Source of the DNA: Pseudomonas alkylphenolica | GTDB lineage: Bacteria > Pseudomonadota > Gammaproteobacteria > Pseudomonadales > Pseudomonadaceae | NCBI RefSeq assembly: GCF_004025535.1 | Contig: NZ_QJRG01000042.1 | Location: 124,001-188,000, forward strand | Length of the DNA: 64,000 nt | Direction of reading: 5' to 3' | Shown: piece by piece, positions 25,245-33,587 of the stretch | How positions within the stretch are numbered: position 1 is the stretch's first letter | Layout: the number at the start of each line of letters is the position of its first letter | Program-made: the position numbers and the translations under genes | The notes under the pieces: generated by a model | What the model was told of the DNA's origin: nothing | The model's input: the letters and a program-made list of their open reading frames with translations, nothing else | Database searches by the model: none

Positions 25245-26054
25245 TCAGGCCCACTCGGCCCGCGTGGCCAGCCCGAACAACTCACGCAAACCATTGATGC
25301 CCAGCTTGCGGTACAGGCGTTTGACGTAGGTGGCAGCGCTGACCGGGCGAACGCCCAGGTGTTCGGCGATGTCGTCAACCTCCAGGCCGCTGAGCATCAG
25401 GCGCAACAACTCCTGTTCGCGCAAGGTCAGCTCCACGTGCTGCTGCCTGATCACCCGCTCGGCGAGCAACAGCGGCATCTCGTTAGCCTGCACGTAGGCG
25501 TGGTAGTGCAGGCGCACGGCCTGGATCAGCAGCGGCGCGAGGGTTTCCAGGTAGTTCACTTCACGTTCCGAGAAGCGTCCGTGTTCGCGGCCCCGGTAGA
25601 AGTTCACCGACAGCCAGCGGTTGCTTTCGCAATGGGTAAGCAAGGCCACCCGCTCGGAAATCTGTGGCTGTTCGTAGCAGATGCGCCGGTACTCGCCATG
25701 GGCAATGTCATCGATGGACTGGCGCTGGACGATGGTGTTGTGCACGGCGCTGCTCTGGTTCATGGCCTGCTGGTTGCCATCCAGGCCAAAGAAGCGCTGC
25801 ACATATTTGTTGGAAATCACCGGCAGCGACACTTCCCGCGCCCGGTCCGCGAAGGAGAACACCTCCGGGTTGCGCCGCTTTGGGTAGGCAAAGATGGTGC
25901 ACTGCGCCAGGGGTACACCCGGGCCGATAACCTGCAGCAGATCGGCGGCCAGAAACCGGCTGCGGTTCACCCCGATCCTGGCCAGCAGGTTGGCGGTGTG
26001 GCCGAGGTTGAGGCTGTGTTCGCTGCTGCCGGGACGCAAGGGCCAGTACTGCAT
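25245..26054 (-). CDS. LuxR-type (GerE HTH) regulator
   Basis: Regulator of about 269 residues. The C-terminal 65 residues are a GerE helix-turn-helix: ELTLREQELLRLMLSGLEVDDIAEHLGVRPVSAATYVKRLYRKLGI. The N-terminal ~190 residues are a sensor domain without a receiver Asp motif, so it is a ligand-type, not phosphorelay-type, LuxR protein. ATG 26054 (MQYWPLRP) is preferred; an in-frame GTG at 26102 is possible. It sits between the MFS permease gene and the oxygenase gene, all on the minus strand, and is the natural candidate regulator of this aromatic cluster. Confidence 0.82.
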   Translation of the reverse strand: MQYWPLRPGSSEHSLNLGHTANLLARIGVNRSRFLAADLLQVIGPGVPLAQCTIFAYPKRRNPEVFSFADRAREVSLPVISNKYVQRFFGLDGNQQAMNQSSAVHNTIVQRQSIDDIAHGEYRRICYEQPQISERVALLTHCESNRWLSVNFYRGREHGRFSEREVNYLETLAPLLIQAVRLHYHAYVQANEMPLLLAERVIRQQHVELTLREQELLRLMLSGLEVDDIAEHLGVRPVSAATYVKRLYRKLGINGLRELFGLATRAEWA

Positions 26055-26124
26055 GACAGGTTCTCTCCGGGTGTCGGGCGCAGGTGGTGTGGTGATTGCC
26101 ACCTGCCCGGCACTTTATCATCGT

Positions 26125-27465
26125 TCAGCGCGAAGTCTCTGGCCCGGCGATGGGCAGTCGCAGCGCCAACAGCGCCCCGACGATCATCAACACGGCCGCG
26201 TAGACAAAACCCGAGCCGAAGTTTGAGGTCAGGTCTTTCAGCCAGCCGATCACCAGCGGATTGACGGCCGAGCCGATATTGCCCACCGCATTGATCACTG
26301 CAATGCCCACGGCACGTGCACGCAAACTCAAGGCCTGGTCCGGTGTGGTCCAGAAGATCGACATGGCGCTGTAGGAGCCGCTGGCCGCCATGCACACGCC
26401 CAGCAGTTGCACCACGGCAACGTTCGAGAGCGCGGTAAATACCCAGCCTGCCGCTGCCAGCAGCATCGGCAGCACCAGGTGCCAGCGACGCTCACGGGTA
26501 CGGTCCGAGTGCAGGCCCCAGACGACCATGAGAATGATGGTGCAGACTTGCGGAATGGCGGCCAGAAGACCGATCGATGCGTTACTGCTCCCGGTGTTGA
26601 AGCTTTTGACGATCAGTGGCGTCCACACTGCGATCATTGCCAGGGTGTTGACCAGGCAAAAATACACCAGGCAGAACAGCAGGATTTGCGGTGAAGCCAG
26701 TTCGGCCCAGACACTGCGCGCAGGCTGCGCAGTACTTGGCGCTGACGCCTGCCGATCGTTATCCAGCGCCGTTTGCAGCAACGCTTTTTCTTCGTTATCG
26801 AGCCACTTCGCCTGTTGCGGGCGGTCATCCAGGTAACCAAACACAACGCAGCCCATCAGCACCGAAGGCAGGCCTTCGAGCAGGAACAACCATTGCCAGC
26901 CCTTCAACCCCCACACGCCGTCCAGCCCCAGAATCAGGCCCGACAGCGCGGCACTGAAGCCCGCCGTGAAGGGCATGGCGATCATGAACAGCGCATTGGC
27001 CCGGGCCCGGTAGGCCGTCGGGAACCAGAAAGTCAGGTACAGCAGCACGCCGGGCAGAAACCCTGCCTCGGTCACCCCGACCAGAATACGCAACAGGTAG
27101 AGCGAGGTGGCATCGGTGGCAAACAGCGTGCAGGTGGAAGCCAGGCCCCAGGCAATCATCAGGCTGCCGATCCAGCGCCGTGCGCCGATACGTGCCAGGG
27201 CCATGTTGCTGGGGATGCCACAGGCAATGTAGGCGACGTAGAAAAAGGTGCTGGCCAGACCGAACTGGGTGCCGCTCAAGCCCAGGTCGCCCATCATCGT
27301 CAGGCCGGCGAAGCCGATGTTGATGCGGTCCAGAAACGACAGCACAAAGCAGACAAACAAAAAGCCGATCAGCCTTTTCGAGACCTTCTTGCACACCTGC
27401 TGGTAGCGATCTTGCGCACCGTCCACGCTCGAGGTGGCAGCACTGACAAGGGGGCTGCGAGTCAT
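26125..27465 (-). CDS. MFS permease, probable hydroxyphenylacetate importer
   Basis: Twelve-helix inner-membrane carrier of 446 residues of the anion:cation symporter branch: FVLSFLDRINIGFAGLTMM, YVAYIACGIPSNMALARIGARRWIGS, LRILVGVTEAGFLPGVLLYL, WQWLFLLEGLPSVLMG. HpaX, the 4-HPA permease, belongs to this branch, and the gene follows the mhaAB pair by 86 bases, so it could correspond to MhaC of P. putida U. ATG 27465 has AGGAAG upstream; upstream codons to 27534 are probably untranslated. A CA motif lies just before the ribosome site. Confidence 0.87.
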   Translation of the reverse strand: MTRSPLVSAATSSVDGAQDRYQQVCKKVSKRLIGFLFVCFVLSFLDRINIGFAGLTMMGDLGLSGTQFGLASTFFYVAYIACGIPSNMALARIGARRWIGSLMIAWGLASTCTLFATDATSLYLLRILVGVTEAGFLPGVLLYLTFWFPTAYRARANALFMIAMPFTAGFSAALSGLILGLDGVWGLKGWQWLFLLEGLPSVLMGCVVFGYLDDRPQQAKWLDNEEKALLQTALDNDRQASAPSTAQPARSVWAELASPQILLFCLVYFCLVNTLAMIAVWTPLIVKSFNTGSSNASIGLLAAIPQVCTIILMVVWGLHSDRTRERRWHLVLPMLLAAAGWVFTALSNVAVVQLLGVCMAASGSYSAMSIFWTTPDQALSLRARAVGIAVINAVGNIGSAVNPLVIGWLKDLTSNFGSGFVYAAVLMIVGALLALRLPIAGPETSR

Positions 27466-27479
27466 TGGGGACTTCCTGA

Positions 27480-27487
27480 TTATTGTT
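27480..27487 (-). promoter_or_regulatory. Crc/Hfq-type CA motif before the MFS permease
   Basis: Minus strand AACAATAA, perfect AANAANAA, directly before the AGGAAG ribosome site of the permease. Confidence 0.55.
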
Positions 27488-27551
27488 ATAGGTAGGCGCA
27501 CCGGCCTGGTTGTCCAAGCCGGTGGCAATTGCACATAAGGCAGTCTGTTGA

Positions 27552-27740
27552 TTACAGGTCGAGCAACGCGGTACGGGTCAACGTCATGAACTGCTCGGCA
27601 TCGCCCAGGGCCTGGGCACTGAGCAGCGCCAGCTTCACAAGAAACAGTTCGCGCTTGCCTTCAGCGGCCTGATCCAGCGCGTCGGCGAGTTGGTCGTAAA
27701 CCGTTTCAAGATCGGTGATGGTCAGTTGTTTATTGTCCAT
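27552..27740 (-). CDS. mhaB: DUF2783 small protein, probable MhaB coupling subunit
   Basis: Acidic helical protein of 62 residues: NKQLTITDLETVYDQLADAL, then GKRELFLVKLALLSAQALGD. This is the DUF2783 pattern. In P. putida U a very small coupling protein (MhaB) is needed by the flavoprotein MhaA to hydroxylate 3-hydroxyphenylacetate to homogentisate; I recall that from the literature, and the size and gene order fit. ATG 27740 has AGGA upstream. An earlier in-frame ATG at 27758 overlaps the monooxygenase stop and would couple translation. The symbol rests on context. Confidence 0.6.
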   Translation of the reverse strand: MDNKQLTITDLETVYDQLADALDQAAEGKRELFLVKLALLSAQALGDAEQFMTLTRTALLDL

Positions 27741-27750
27741 GCGGTTGTCC

Positions 27751-29451
27751 TCACTCATTGCCCAGGGCCGTTACGATGGCCGCGCGCAGTGCCTGGCCGC
27801 CGAGTTGCTGCCAGCGTGCGCACACGTGCTGGTCCGGCCGCACCAGATAGGCACTGCCCGCTCTCGCGCCGTATTTGCTGCGCAGGTGACCGCTGTGGTC
27901 GTCGATCACTCCATCCGCACCGCTGATTGCGCCTTGCCGATTGCCGGTCACCGCCAGTACCTGCAGCGGCACACCCTGCTCGCGCAACGCTTGCACCTGC
28001 GCCTGAATGTCACCCGGCACCTCATTGGCATCGGTGAAATACAGCAGGTAGAACGACGCGCCCAGGCAGTCGAAAAGGAACTGGTCATCGCCAAGTCGAA
28101 TGTTCAACAGCGGTGCGCCCTGGTGAGGGCCGCTGGTGTACAGGCCGTTGTCGTCACCCTTGCAGTTAAGCGCCGAGTCAACGTAGTCATGGGGCCGGGA
28201 GGTGCGCCAGTGATACAGGGGACGCACAAATTCCTGGGTCAGTGACAGCGACAGCACCGCATCGCGCACCAGGCAATGGCCCGGCGTTGGCGGCGTCATG
28301 AAGCGCGTGCTTTTACCGGCTTCGGCAATGATCTCGCGCGCGGCCCCTACCCGCTCCGCGCTGTAGGAAGCCAGCAGGCCGGGACCGGCTACGCCCTTGA
28401 TGGTCAGGGCCAGTTTCCAGCCCAGGTCATGGCAGTCCTGAAAACCGGTATTGGCCCCACGAACGCCGAAGATCGGCAACAAGTGCGCGGCATCACCGGT
28501 AAAAATCACCCGATCGTGGATGTATTTCGGCAGGGTGAGCGCCCGCGCCGAGTATACCGAGCACCAGTCCAGTTCCCATTGCGGGTTCTGTACCCCGACG
28601 ATGGCCAGCTGGGCATTGATGCGCTCGCGCAGGGAGTCGGCAGACAATGCCTGCTCCGGCGTTTCGTCGCGCGGCAACTGATAGTCGATGCGCCAGATGT
28701 TGCCCGGTTCCCGGTGCATGAGCACGGTGTTGCCCGGGTTCCAGTTCGGGTCGAAGTAGGCCAGGCGCTCGGTGGGCAAGTCGAGTTCGATCTTGATGTC
28801 GGCAATCACAAAGCGCCCTTCATAGGCGGCGCCTTCCAGTTGCAAGCCGAGCAGCCCGCGAATGGCCGAGCGCGCACCGTCGGCGGCAATCACCCAGTTG
28901 GCTTCGAGCCTGTAGTCACCGACCGGCGTATCGATGTCCAGCGTCGCGTAGTCGCCGGCTTGAACCAGTGCAGTGACCTTGTTGCCCCAGCGCAACTCGA
29001 TCAACGGGTTGGCCTGGCAGGCGTCGACCAGGAACTGCTCCAGGCAAGGCTGTTGCAGGTTGGTCATCGGCGGAAAGCGGTCGTCCGCGTCGTGGGGCGC
29101 TTCCATGCGGAACACGCGCTGGTTGCGGTAGAAGGAGTTGCCGAAACGCCAGCCCAGCCCCGCCGCCGTAACCTGCTCGGCAACACCGACCTGCTGGAGG
29201 ATCTCCAGGGAGCGGCGAGTGAAGACGATCGCGCGACTACCTTCGCTGACCTGGCGTTCGGCCTCCAGCACGATCGACGGAATGCCATAGCGGGCCAGGT
29301 CCAGTGCCGTGGTCAGGCCGATGGGGCCGGCACCGACGATCACCACGGGGCGACGCTCGACCTGTGCGGCGTTCACGCTGGCAGTATGGGCAGGGTAAAC
29401 CTGATAATCGAAATAGATTGAGCGACGAGGCTCGGCGAGCGGTGTGTGCAT
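27751..29451 (-). CDS. mhaA: class A FAD monooxygenase, probable 3-hydroxyphenylacetate 6-hydroxylase MhaA
   Basis: Flavoprotein hydroxylase of 566 residues, about 62 kDa. It has the N-terminal FAD loop VVIVGAGPIGLTTALDLARYG, the DG motif ANWVIAADGARSAIRGLLG, the GD motif VIFTGDAAHLLPIFGVRGANTG near residue 320, and a C-terminal thioredoxin-like extension. It resembles MhpA/PheA-type enzymes. Size and the linked 62-residue DUF2783 gene fit MhaA of P. putida U, which makes homogentisate. ATG 29451 follows GGAG at ten bases. The leader is A-rich but has no perfect CA motif. The alternative is a hydroxylase for another phenolic acid. Confidence 0.65.
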   Translation of the reverse strand: MHTPLAEPRRSIYFDYQVYPAHTASVNAAQVERRPVVIVGAGPIGLTTALDLARYGIPSIVLEAERQVSEGSRAIVFTRRSLEILQQVGVAEQVTAAGLGWRFGNSFYRNQRVFRMEAPHDADDRFPPMTNLQQPCLEQFLVDACQANPLIELRWGNKVTALVQAGDYATLDIDTPVGDYRLEANWVIAADGARSAIRGLLGLQLEGAAYEGRFVIADIKIELDLPTERLAYFDPNWNPGNTVLMHREPGNIWRIDYQLPRDETPEQALSADSLRERINAQLAIVGVQNPQWELDWCSVYSARALTLPKYIHDRVIFTGDAAHLLPIFGVRGANTGFQDCHDLGWKLALTIKGVAGPGLLASYSAERVGAAREIIAEAGKSTRFMTPPTPGHCLVRDAVLSLSLTQEFVRPLYHWRTSRPHDYVDSALNCKGDDNGLYTSGPHQGAPLLNIRLGDDQFLFDCLGASFYLLYFTDANEVPGDIQAQVQALREQGVPLQVLAVTGNRQGAISGADGVIDDHSGHLRSKYGARAGSAYLVRPDQHVCARWQQLGGQALRAAIVTALGNE

Positions 29452-29632
29452 CGCAGTGCATCTCCGGTTTTTATGTTTATTGGCCTGAGCCGTTCGGAAT
29501 TGCAGAGGACTGTAAGCGCTGCACGACAAATCGATGTCCCCTTGAGGAGACAACTTTGCACCGGCGCCAATCGTGGGCGGGCTGCGCATCGGCTATGATC
29601 GCTGCCATTGCACCGACCCGAGGACACATTCG

Positions 29633-30424
29633 ATGCCGCTGACCGCAGATCAACTCGCAGAATTCCAGGCCTTCGCCGAACAACTGGCGGACGCCGCAGC
29701 CGAGGCCATTGCCCCGTATTTTCGCGCCACCCTGGAGGTCGAGGACAAAGGCAGTCGCCTGTTCGACCCGGTTACCGTGGCCGACAAGGCCGCCGAACGG
29801 GCCATGCGCGAGTTGATCCGCGCGCGCTACCCGACCCACGGCATTCTCGGTGAAGAAGAAGCGGCCACCGTCGGCAGCAGCGAGCTGACCTGGGTGCTTG
29901 ACCCCATCGACGGCACGCGCGCCTTCATCACCGGTTTGCCGCTGTGGGGCACGCTGATCGCCCTGAATGATGGTCAGCGTCCGGTATTGGGCGTCATGAA
30001 CCAGCCTTTCACCGGCGAACGCTACATCGGCACGCCGGCGGGTGCCTGGCGCAATGGCGCGGCGCTCAAGACCCGCGCTTGCGCCGGCCTCGCCTCGGCA
30101 CGGTTGATGTGCACCACCCCGGACATGTTCGACAAGCCAGAACAACGCGCGGCGTTCGACGCGGTATCGTCCCAGGCGCAACTGCTGCGCTTTGGCGGCG
30201 ACTGCTATGCCTACTGCATGCTGGCCTCGGGCTTCGTTGACGTGATTATCGAGGCCAGCCTGCAACCTTACGACGTGCAGGCGTTGATCCCGATCATCGA
30301 AGGCGCCGGCGGCGTCATGACCGCCTGGGACGGCTCGCCGGCCCACAACGGTGGCGCCGTGATTGCCTGTGGCGATCGTGCCCTGCATGCGCAGCTGGTC
30401 GAGTTGCTGCGTCACGCGGCGTAA
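29633..30424 (+). CDS. hisN: histidinol-phosphatase of the inositol monophosphatase family
   Basis: Mg-dependent phosphatase of 263 residues. It has the metal site EEEAATVG (Glu cluster), the LDPIDGTRAFITGLP motif near residue 85, and the C-terminal SLQPYDVQALIPIIEGAGGVMTAWDG with the third metal Asp. The FITGLPLWGTLI variant is typical of HisN-type histidinol phosphatases in Pseudomonas and actinobacteria, which complete step eight of histidine synthesis. ATG 29633 has GAGG nine bases upstream. Divergent from mhaA, in no operon. An inositol-phosphatase role cannot be excluded. Confidence 0.82.
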   Translation: MPLTADQLAEFQAFAEQLADAAAEAIAPYFRATLEVEDKGSRLFDPVTVADKAAERAMRELIRARYPTHGILGEEEAATVGSSELTWVLDPIDGTRAFITGLPLWGTLIALNDGQRPVLGVMNQPFTGERYIGTPAGAWRNGAALKTRACAGLASARLMCTTPDMFDKPEQRAAFDAVSSQAQLLRFGGDCYAYCMLASGFVDVIIEASLQPYDVQALIPIIEGAGGVMTAWDGSPAHNGGAVIACGDRALHAQLVELLRHAA

Positions 30425-30567
30425 ACGATAGAAATTACCGCTCGATACTGGCAGTCAGTCCACGCCGGGGCTGATTTGCCAGCGCTCGCTGCCGTGCATA
30501 ATTTTTATGCCTTGCAGGCATTGCACACGCAGGCTTTGTACTTCCGCATATATACCCAAAACGACTA

Positions 30568-30589
30568 AAAATAATTTTTTAATTATTTT
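30568..30589. promoter_or_regulatory. 22-bp AT-only dyad upstream of the binding-protein gene
   Basis: AAAATAATT-TTTT-AATTATTTT, a perfect inverted repeat in an otherwise GC-rich region, 75 bases before the start codon. It lies in a 240-base gap that holds no gene and probably includes the promoter. Possible regulator or nucleoid-protein site. Confidence 0.4.
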
Positions 30590-30663
30590 ATTTCTCAAAC
30601 TGTAGCCCGTTATACCTGCGTCCTCTATCCAGCACCCCCGCTGGCATTTGCAGGAGCATCCGC

Positions 30664-31716
30664 ATGAGTCGAGCGAAATCATTCCTTCCCAAGGCAGCAC
30701 TTACCCTGGCGGCGTTACTGGTATCCAGCCTGGCCTGGGCGGATACGGTCAAAGAGATTCGTATTGCCGTGCCTGACATCAGCGCCGGCCCGACACCCAG
30801 CGGGGCCGGGATTGTCGACGTGCTGCGCGAGCGGCAGGACCTGGAAAAGGAATTTGCCAAAGACGGCATCAAGATACGCTGGGACTTTTTCAAAGGCGCC
30901 GGCCCGGCAATCAACGAAGCCTTGGCCAATGGCCAGGAGGACTTTGCCTACCTCGGCGACTTCCCGGCCATCATCGGCAAGGCCAGTGGCCTGGACACCC
31001 GTTTGCTCAGTGCCGTCGCCCGTGACGTGAAACTCTACCTGGCGGTGCAACCGGGTTCCGGCATCACCACATTCGAAGCCCTCAAAGGCAAGCGCGTGGC
31101 CATTTTCCGTGGTACCGCCACCCAGCTTTCATTTGCTTCGGCGCTGGCCCACCAGGGCCTGAAAGAGAGCGACTTCAAGGTGGTCAACCTCGACTACAAC
31201 GCCGCCAACGCGGCATTGGCCGCCAAGCAGATCGACGCAACATGGGCCGGCGCCAACGTAATCGCCCTGAAGGCGCGCGGCCTGGCCGAAGTGCCGCTGA
31301 CCACCGTCGACCTGAACGGCGCCGGCAGCATGCAGGCGGTGTTGCTGGGGCGTGGCGCCTTTGTCGATGCGCACCCGGAACTGGTCGCCCGCCTGATCAA
31401 GGCGCAGCAGCCGGCCATTGAATGGCTGCGCAACGACGCCCACAAGCAGGACTATATCAACCTGGTTTCGCGACTCGCCAGCTTCCCGGCGCAATTGCTC
31501 GAGACCGACGCTGAAGATCAGTCGCTGGTGAAAATTTTCGCGCCGCAACTCGACGCGCCGTTCCTCGACAACCTGCAGCACAGTGTAAATCTGGCACTTG
31601 AAGCTAAATTGATCCGCAAGGGTTTTGAGGTAAAGCCGTGGGCTGACCCGCGCTTTCTCGATGCCGCCCTGCAACAGCCAGTCACTGCCACCCAATCCCC
31701 ACAAGCCAGCCGCTGA
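30664..31716 (+). CDS. periplasmic binding protein of sulfonate/nitrate ABC type
   Basis: Secreted solute-binding protein of 350 residues. It has a signal peptide (LTLAALLVSSLAWA), then KEIRIAVPDISAGPTPSGAGIVDVLRE, FFKGAGPAINEALANGQEDFAYLGDFPAIIGKASGL, the GSGITTFEALKGKRVAIFRGTATQ hinge and DATWAGANVIALKARGLAEV. This is the SsuA/TauA pattern for sulfonates or similar. No permease or ATPase gene is near, so it must share another transporter or act differently. AGGAG lies eight bases before ATG 30664. First gene of a plus-strand run with GST, AraC, TonB receptor and FMN monooxygenase. Confidence 0.85.
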   Translation: MSRAKSFLPKAALTLAALLVSSLAWADTVKEIRIAVPDISAGPTPSGAGIVDVLRERQDLEKEFAKDGIKIRWDFFKGAGPAINEALANGQEDFAYLGDFPAIIGKASGLDTRLLSAVARDVKLYLAVQPGSGITTFEALKGKRVAIFRGTATQLSFASALAHQGLKESDFKVVNLDYNAANAALAAKQIDATWAGANVIALKARGLAEVPLTTVDLNGAGSMQAVLLGRGAFVDAHPELVARLIKAQQPAIEWLRNDAHKQDYINLVSRLASFPAQLLETDAEDQSLVKIFAPQLDAPFLDNLQHSVNLALEAKLIRKGFEVKPWADPRFLDAALQQPVTATQSPQASR

Positions 31717-31731
31717 TAACAAGGATTTCAC

Positions 31732-32352
31732 ATGACCACGCTGTTCATTGCTCCAGGTGCCTGCTCGTTCGCCGCCCACGTTGTCGTGCGTGAATTGCAA
31801 TTGCCCATTACCGTCGAGCAGGTGCTGCTCAATCGCGAGGATTCGCCCTATCGCCAGATCAACCCGGCCGGCCGCGTGCCCGCGCTGCTTCTGGATGACC
31901 GCACCCTGCTGAGTGAAAACACAGCGATCCTGCCGTACCTGGCCGACCTCAAACCCGGCACGTCTTTGTTCGCACCGGCAGGTTCGGTGGAGCGCGCGCA
32001 GATTCAGAGCTGGCTCGGTTACCTGGCCACCGAGGTGCATGTCGGCGCGTTTCGTCTGATCAACCGCCCCGAGCGTTTCAGCACCGATGAAGCGGCGTTT
32101 CCGGGCATCCGCCAGCGCGGTTTGCAACAGCTGGCGAACGCCTTGAAGCCTATCGAAGCGCACCTGGCAACCACGCCGTACCTGGTGGGCAACCGCTTCA
32201 CCCTGGCGGATATCTACCTCGGCGTGTTCGTCGGCTGGAGTGCCCGCGCCGGTGCATTGCTGGCGGATTTCCCGGCACTGCAGGCGTTTCTGGGCCGCTA
32301 CCGCGCGCACGAATCGGTGGCGCAGGCCCTGAGCGCCGAAGGCCTGGCCTGA
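31732..32352 (+). CDS. glutathione S-transferase
   Basis: Cytoplasmic GST of 206 residues. The thioredoxin-like N-domain has the family start TTLFIAPGACSFAAHVVVREL, the Pro turn in INPAGRVPALLLDDRTLLSENTAILPYLA with the Ser/Glu pair that binds glutathione, and an all-helical C-domain (TTPYLVGNRFTLADIYLGVFVGW). It resembles beta-class bacterial GSTs. It begins 15 bases after the binding-protein stop and precedes the AraC gene by 42 bases, so it is probably cotranscribed. It may open or de-conjugate the imported compound; inference. Confidence 0.88.
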   Translation: MTTLFIAPGACSFAAHVVVRELQLPITVEQVLLNREDSPYRQINPAGRVPALLLDDRTLLSENTAILPYLADLKPGTSLFAPAGSVERAQIQSWLGYLATEVHVGAFRLINRPERFSTDEAAFPGIRQRGLQQLANALKPIEAHLATTPYLVGNRFTLADIYLGVFVGWSARAGALLADFPALQAFLGRYRAHESVAQALSAEGLA

Positions 32353-32394
32353 GCCCCACCGAGGACCGAAACCTGAGCGAGCCGGAGAACCCCC

Positions 32395-33474
32395 ATGCCT
32401 ACCATCGATACCATTGCCACCTGGGCCCAGGTCATCGCCCGCACGCTCGAAGCACGGGGCATTGCCGCTGCCCCGCTGCTGCGCGAGGCCGGTATCAGCC
32501 GTTGTAACCTGCATGATCCCAACCAGCGCATCGCCCTCCAGGCCATGAGTGCGTTCTGGCGGGCGGCGCAGCGTGTCAGCGCTGACGAGTGCTTCGGCCT
32601 GCTGGCGGCGCAGCACAGTTACCCGACCGACTTTCACGGCCTGTTTTTCGCCGCGCAAAGCAGCGCGACGGTGATCGAGGCGCTGGAGCGCGGCGTGCGT
32701 TTCGCCCCGGTGATCACCACCTCGGCGGCGCTGCGCCTGGTGCGTGGACCGCACACCACGCGGATGATCTACGGGGTGGCCGCCGGCGCCGAGGTGGAGC
32801 AAGTTGCCACCGAGGCGTCGATAGCCTGTGCGGTACGTTTCACCCGCCAGACCTGGGTCGACCTGCCGATCGTGCACGGTGTGCGCCTGGCTCGCCCTGC
32901 CCCGCAGGATCCGCAGCGCTGGGCACGCTTGCTCGGTTGTCCGGTACGCTTCGACGCCGGCGAAAACGCCATCGAGTACAACAGCCGCTGGCTCGATGCC
33001 CCCCTGACCACCGCCAACCAGGCGGTGGCCCAGGGGCTGGACAGTGTGCTCAACGATTACCTGGAGCGCCAGCAACGCCTCAACCTGCCGCAACAGGTGC
33101 GCAGCGCCATCATTCGCTACCTGCCGCTGGGCGAGGTGCAGCAAAGCCGGGTTGCGGAGGAACTGGGCATGAGTGTGCGCAACATGCACCGGTACTTGCT
33201 CAAGCACGCTACAAGCTTCAAGGCACTGCTCGACGATTGCCGCCGGCAACTGGCGTTCAGTTATCTGCGCCAGACCGACTGCTCGATCAACGAGATCTGC
33301 TATCGCCTGGGGTTCAACGAGCCGAGCAGCTTCAACCGCGCGTTCCGCCGCTGGACCGGCGAGAGCCCCGGCAAGTGGCGCCGTGACGATGTGCCAGCGT
33401 TGCCCGAGCGCTTTCTGCCACGGTCACTGCCTGCGCCTGCGGCGCTTGACCAGGCATTCGCCATCGCGGTCTGA
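32395..33474 (+). CDS. AraC family regulator with arabinose-binding-like N-domain
   Basis: Regulator of 359 residues. The N-terminal domain (residues 1-230) is of the Arabinose_bd type. The C-terminal DNA-binding domain has SRVAEELGMSVRNMHRYLLKHATSFKALLDDCRRQLAFSYL and INEICYRLGFNEPSSFNRAFRRWTGESPGKWRRD. It lies inside the binding-protein/GST/receptor run on the same strand and probably controls it. It does not share the operator found at 9915 and 12359, as no such repeat is visible near 30.4-33.6 kb. Confidence 0.87.
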   Translation: MPTIDTIATWAQVIARTLEARGIAAAPLLREAGISRCNLHDPNQRIALQAMSAFWRAAQRVSADECFGLLAAQHSYPTDFHGLFFAAQSSATVIEALERGVRFAPVITTSAALRLVRGPHTTRMIYGVAAGAEVEQVATEASIACAVRFTRQTWVDLPIVHGVRLARPAPQDPQRWARLLGCPVRFDAGENAIEYNSRWLDAPLTTANQAVAQGLDSVLNDYLERQQRLNLPQQVRSAIIRYLPLGEVQQSRVAEELGMSVRNMHRYLLKHATSFKALLDDCRRQLAFSYLRQTDCSINEICYRLGFNEPSSFNRAFRRWTGESPGKWRRDDVPALPERFLPRSLPAPAALDQAFAIAV

Positions 33475-33587
33475 ATTGCGTGTCTGCCGCGGACCATAGG
33501 TTGTCCGCGCAGGCCCCTTTTCCCGGCATCGCACGCTCTAGCATGGCCCTCATACCGCGTCGCGCGGCAATGAGGAGCCCCCTGTCC

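Noticed and set aside
29462..29485. CA motif before the mhaA-type gene
   Set aside because: The leader is A-rich (AATAAACATAAAAA) but no 8-mer fits AANAANAA exactly.
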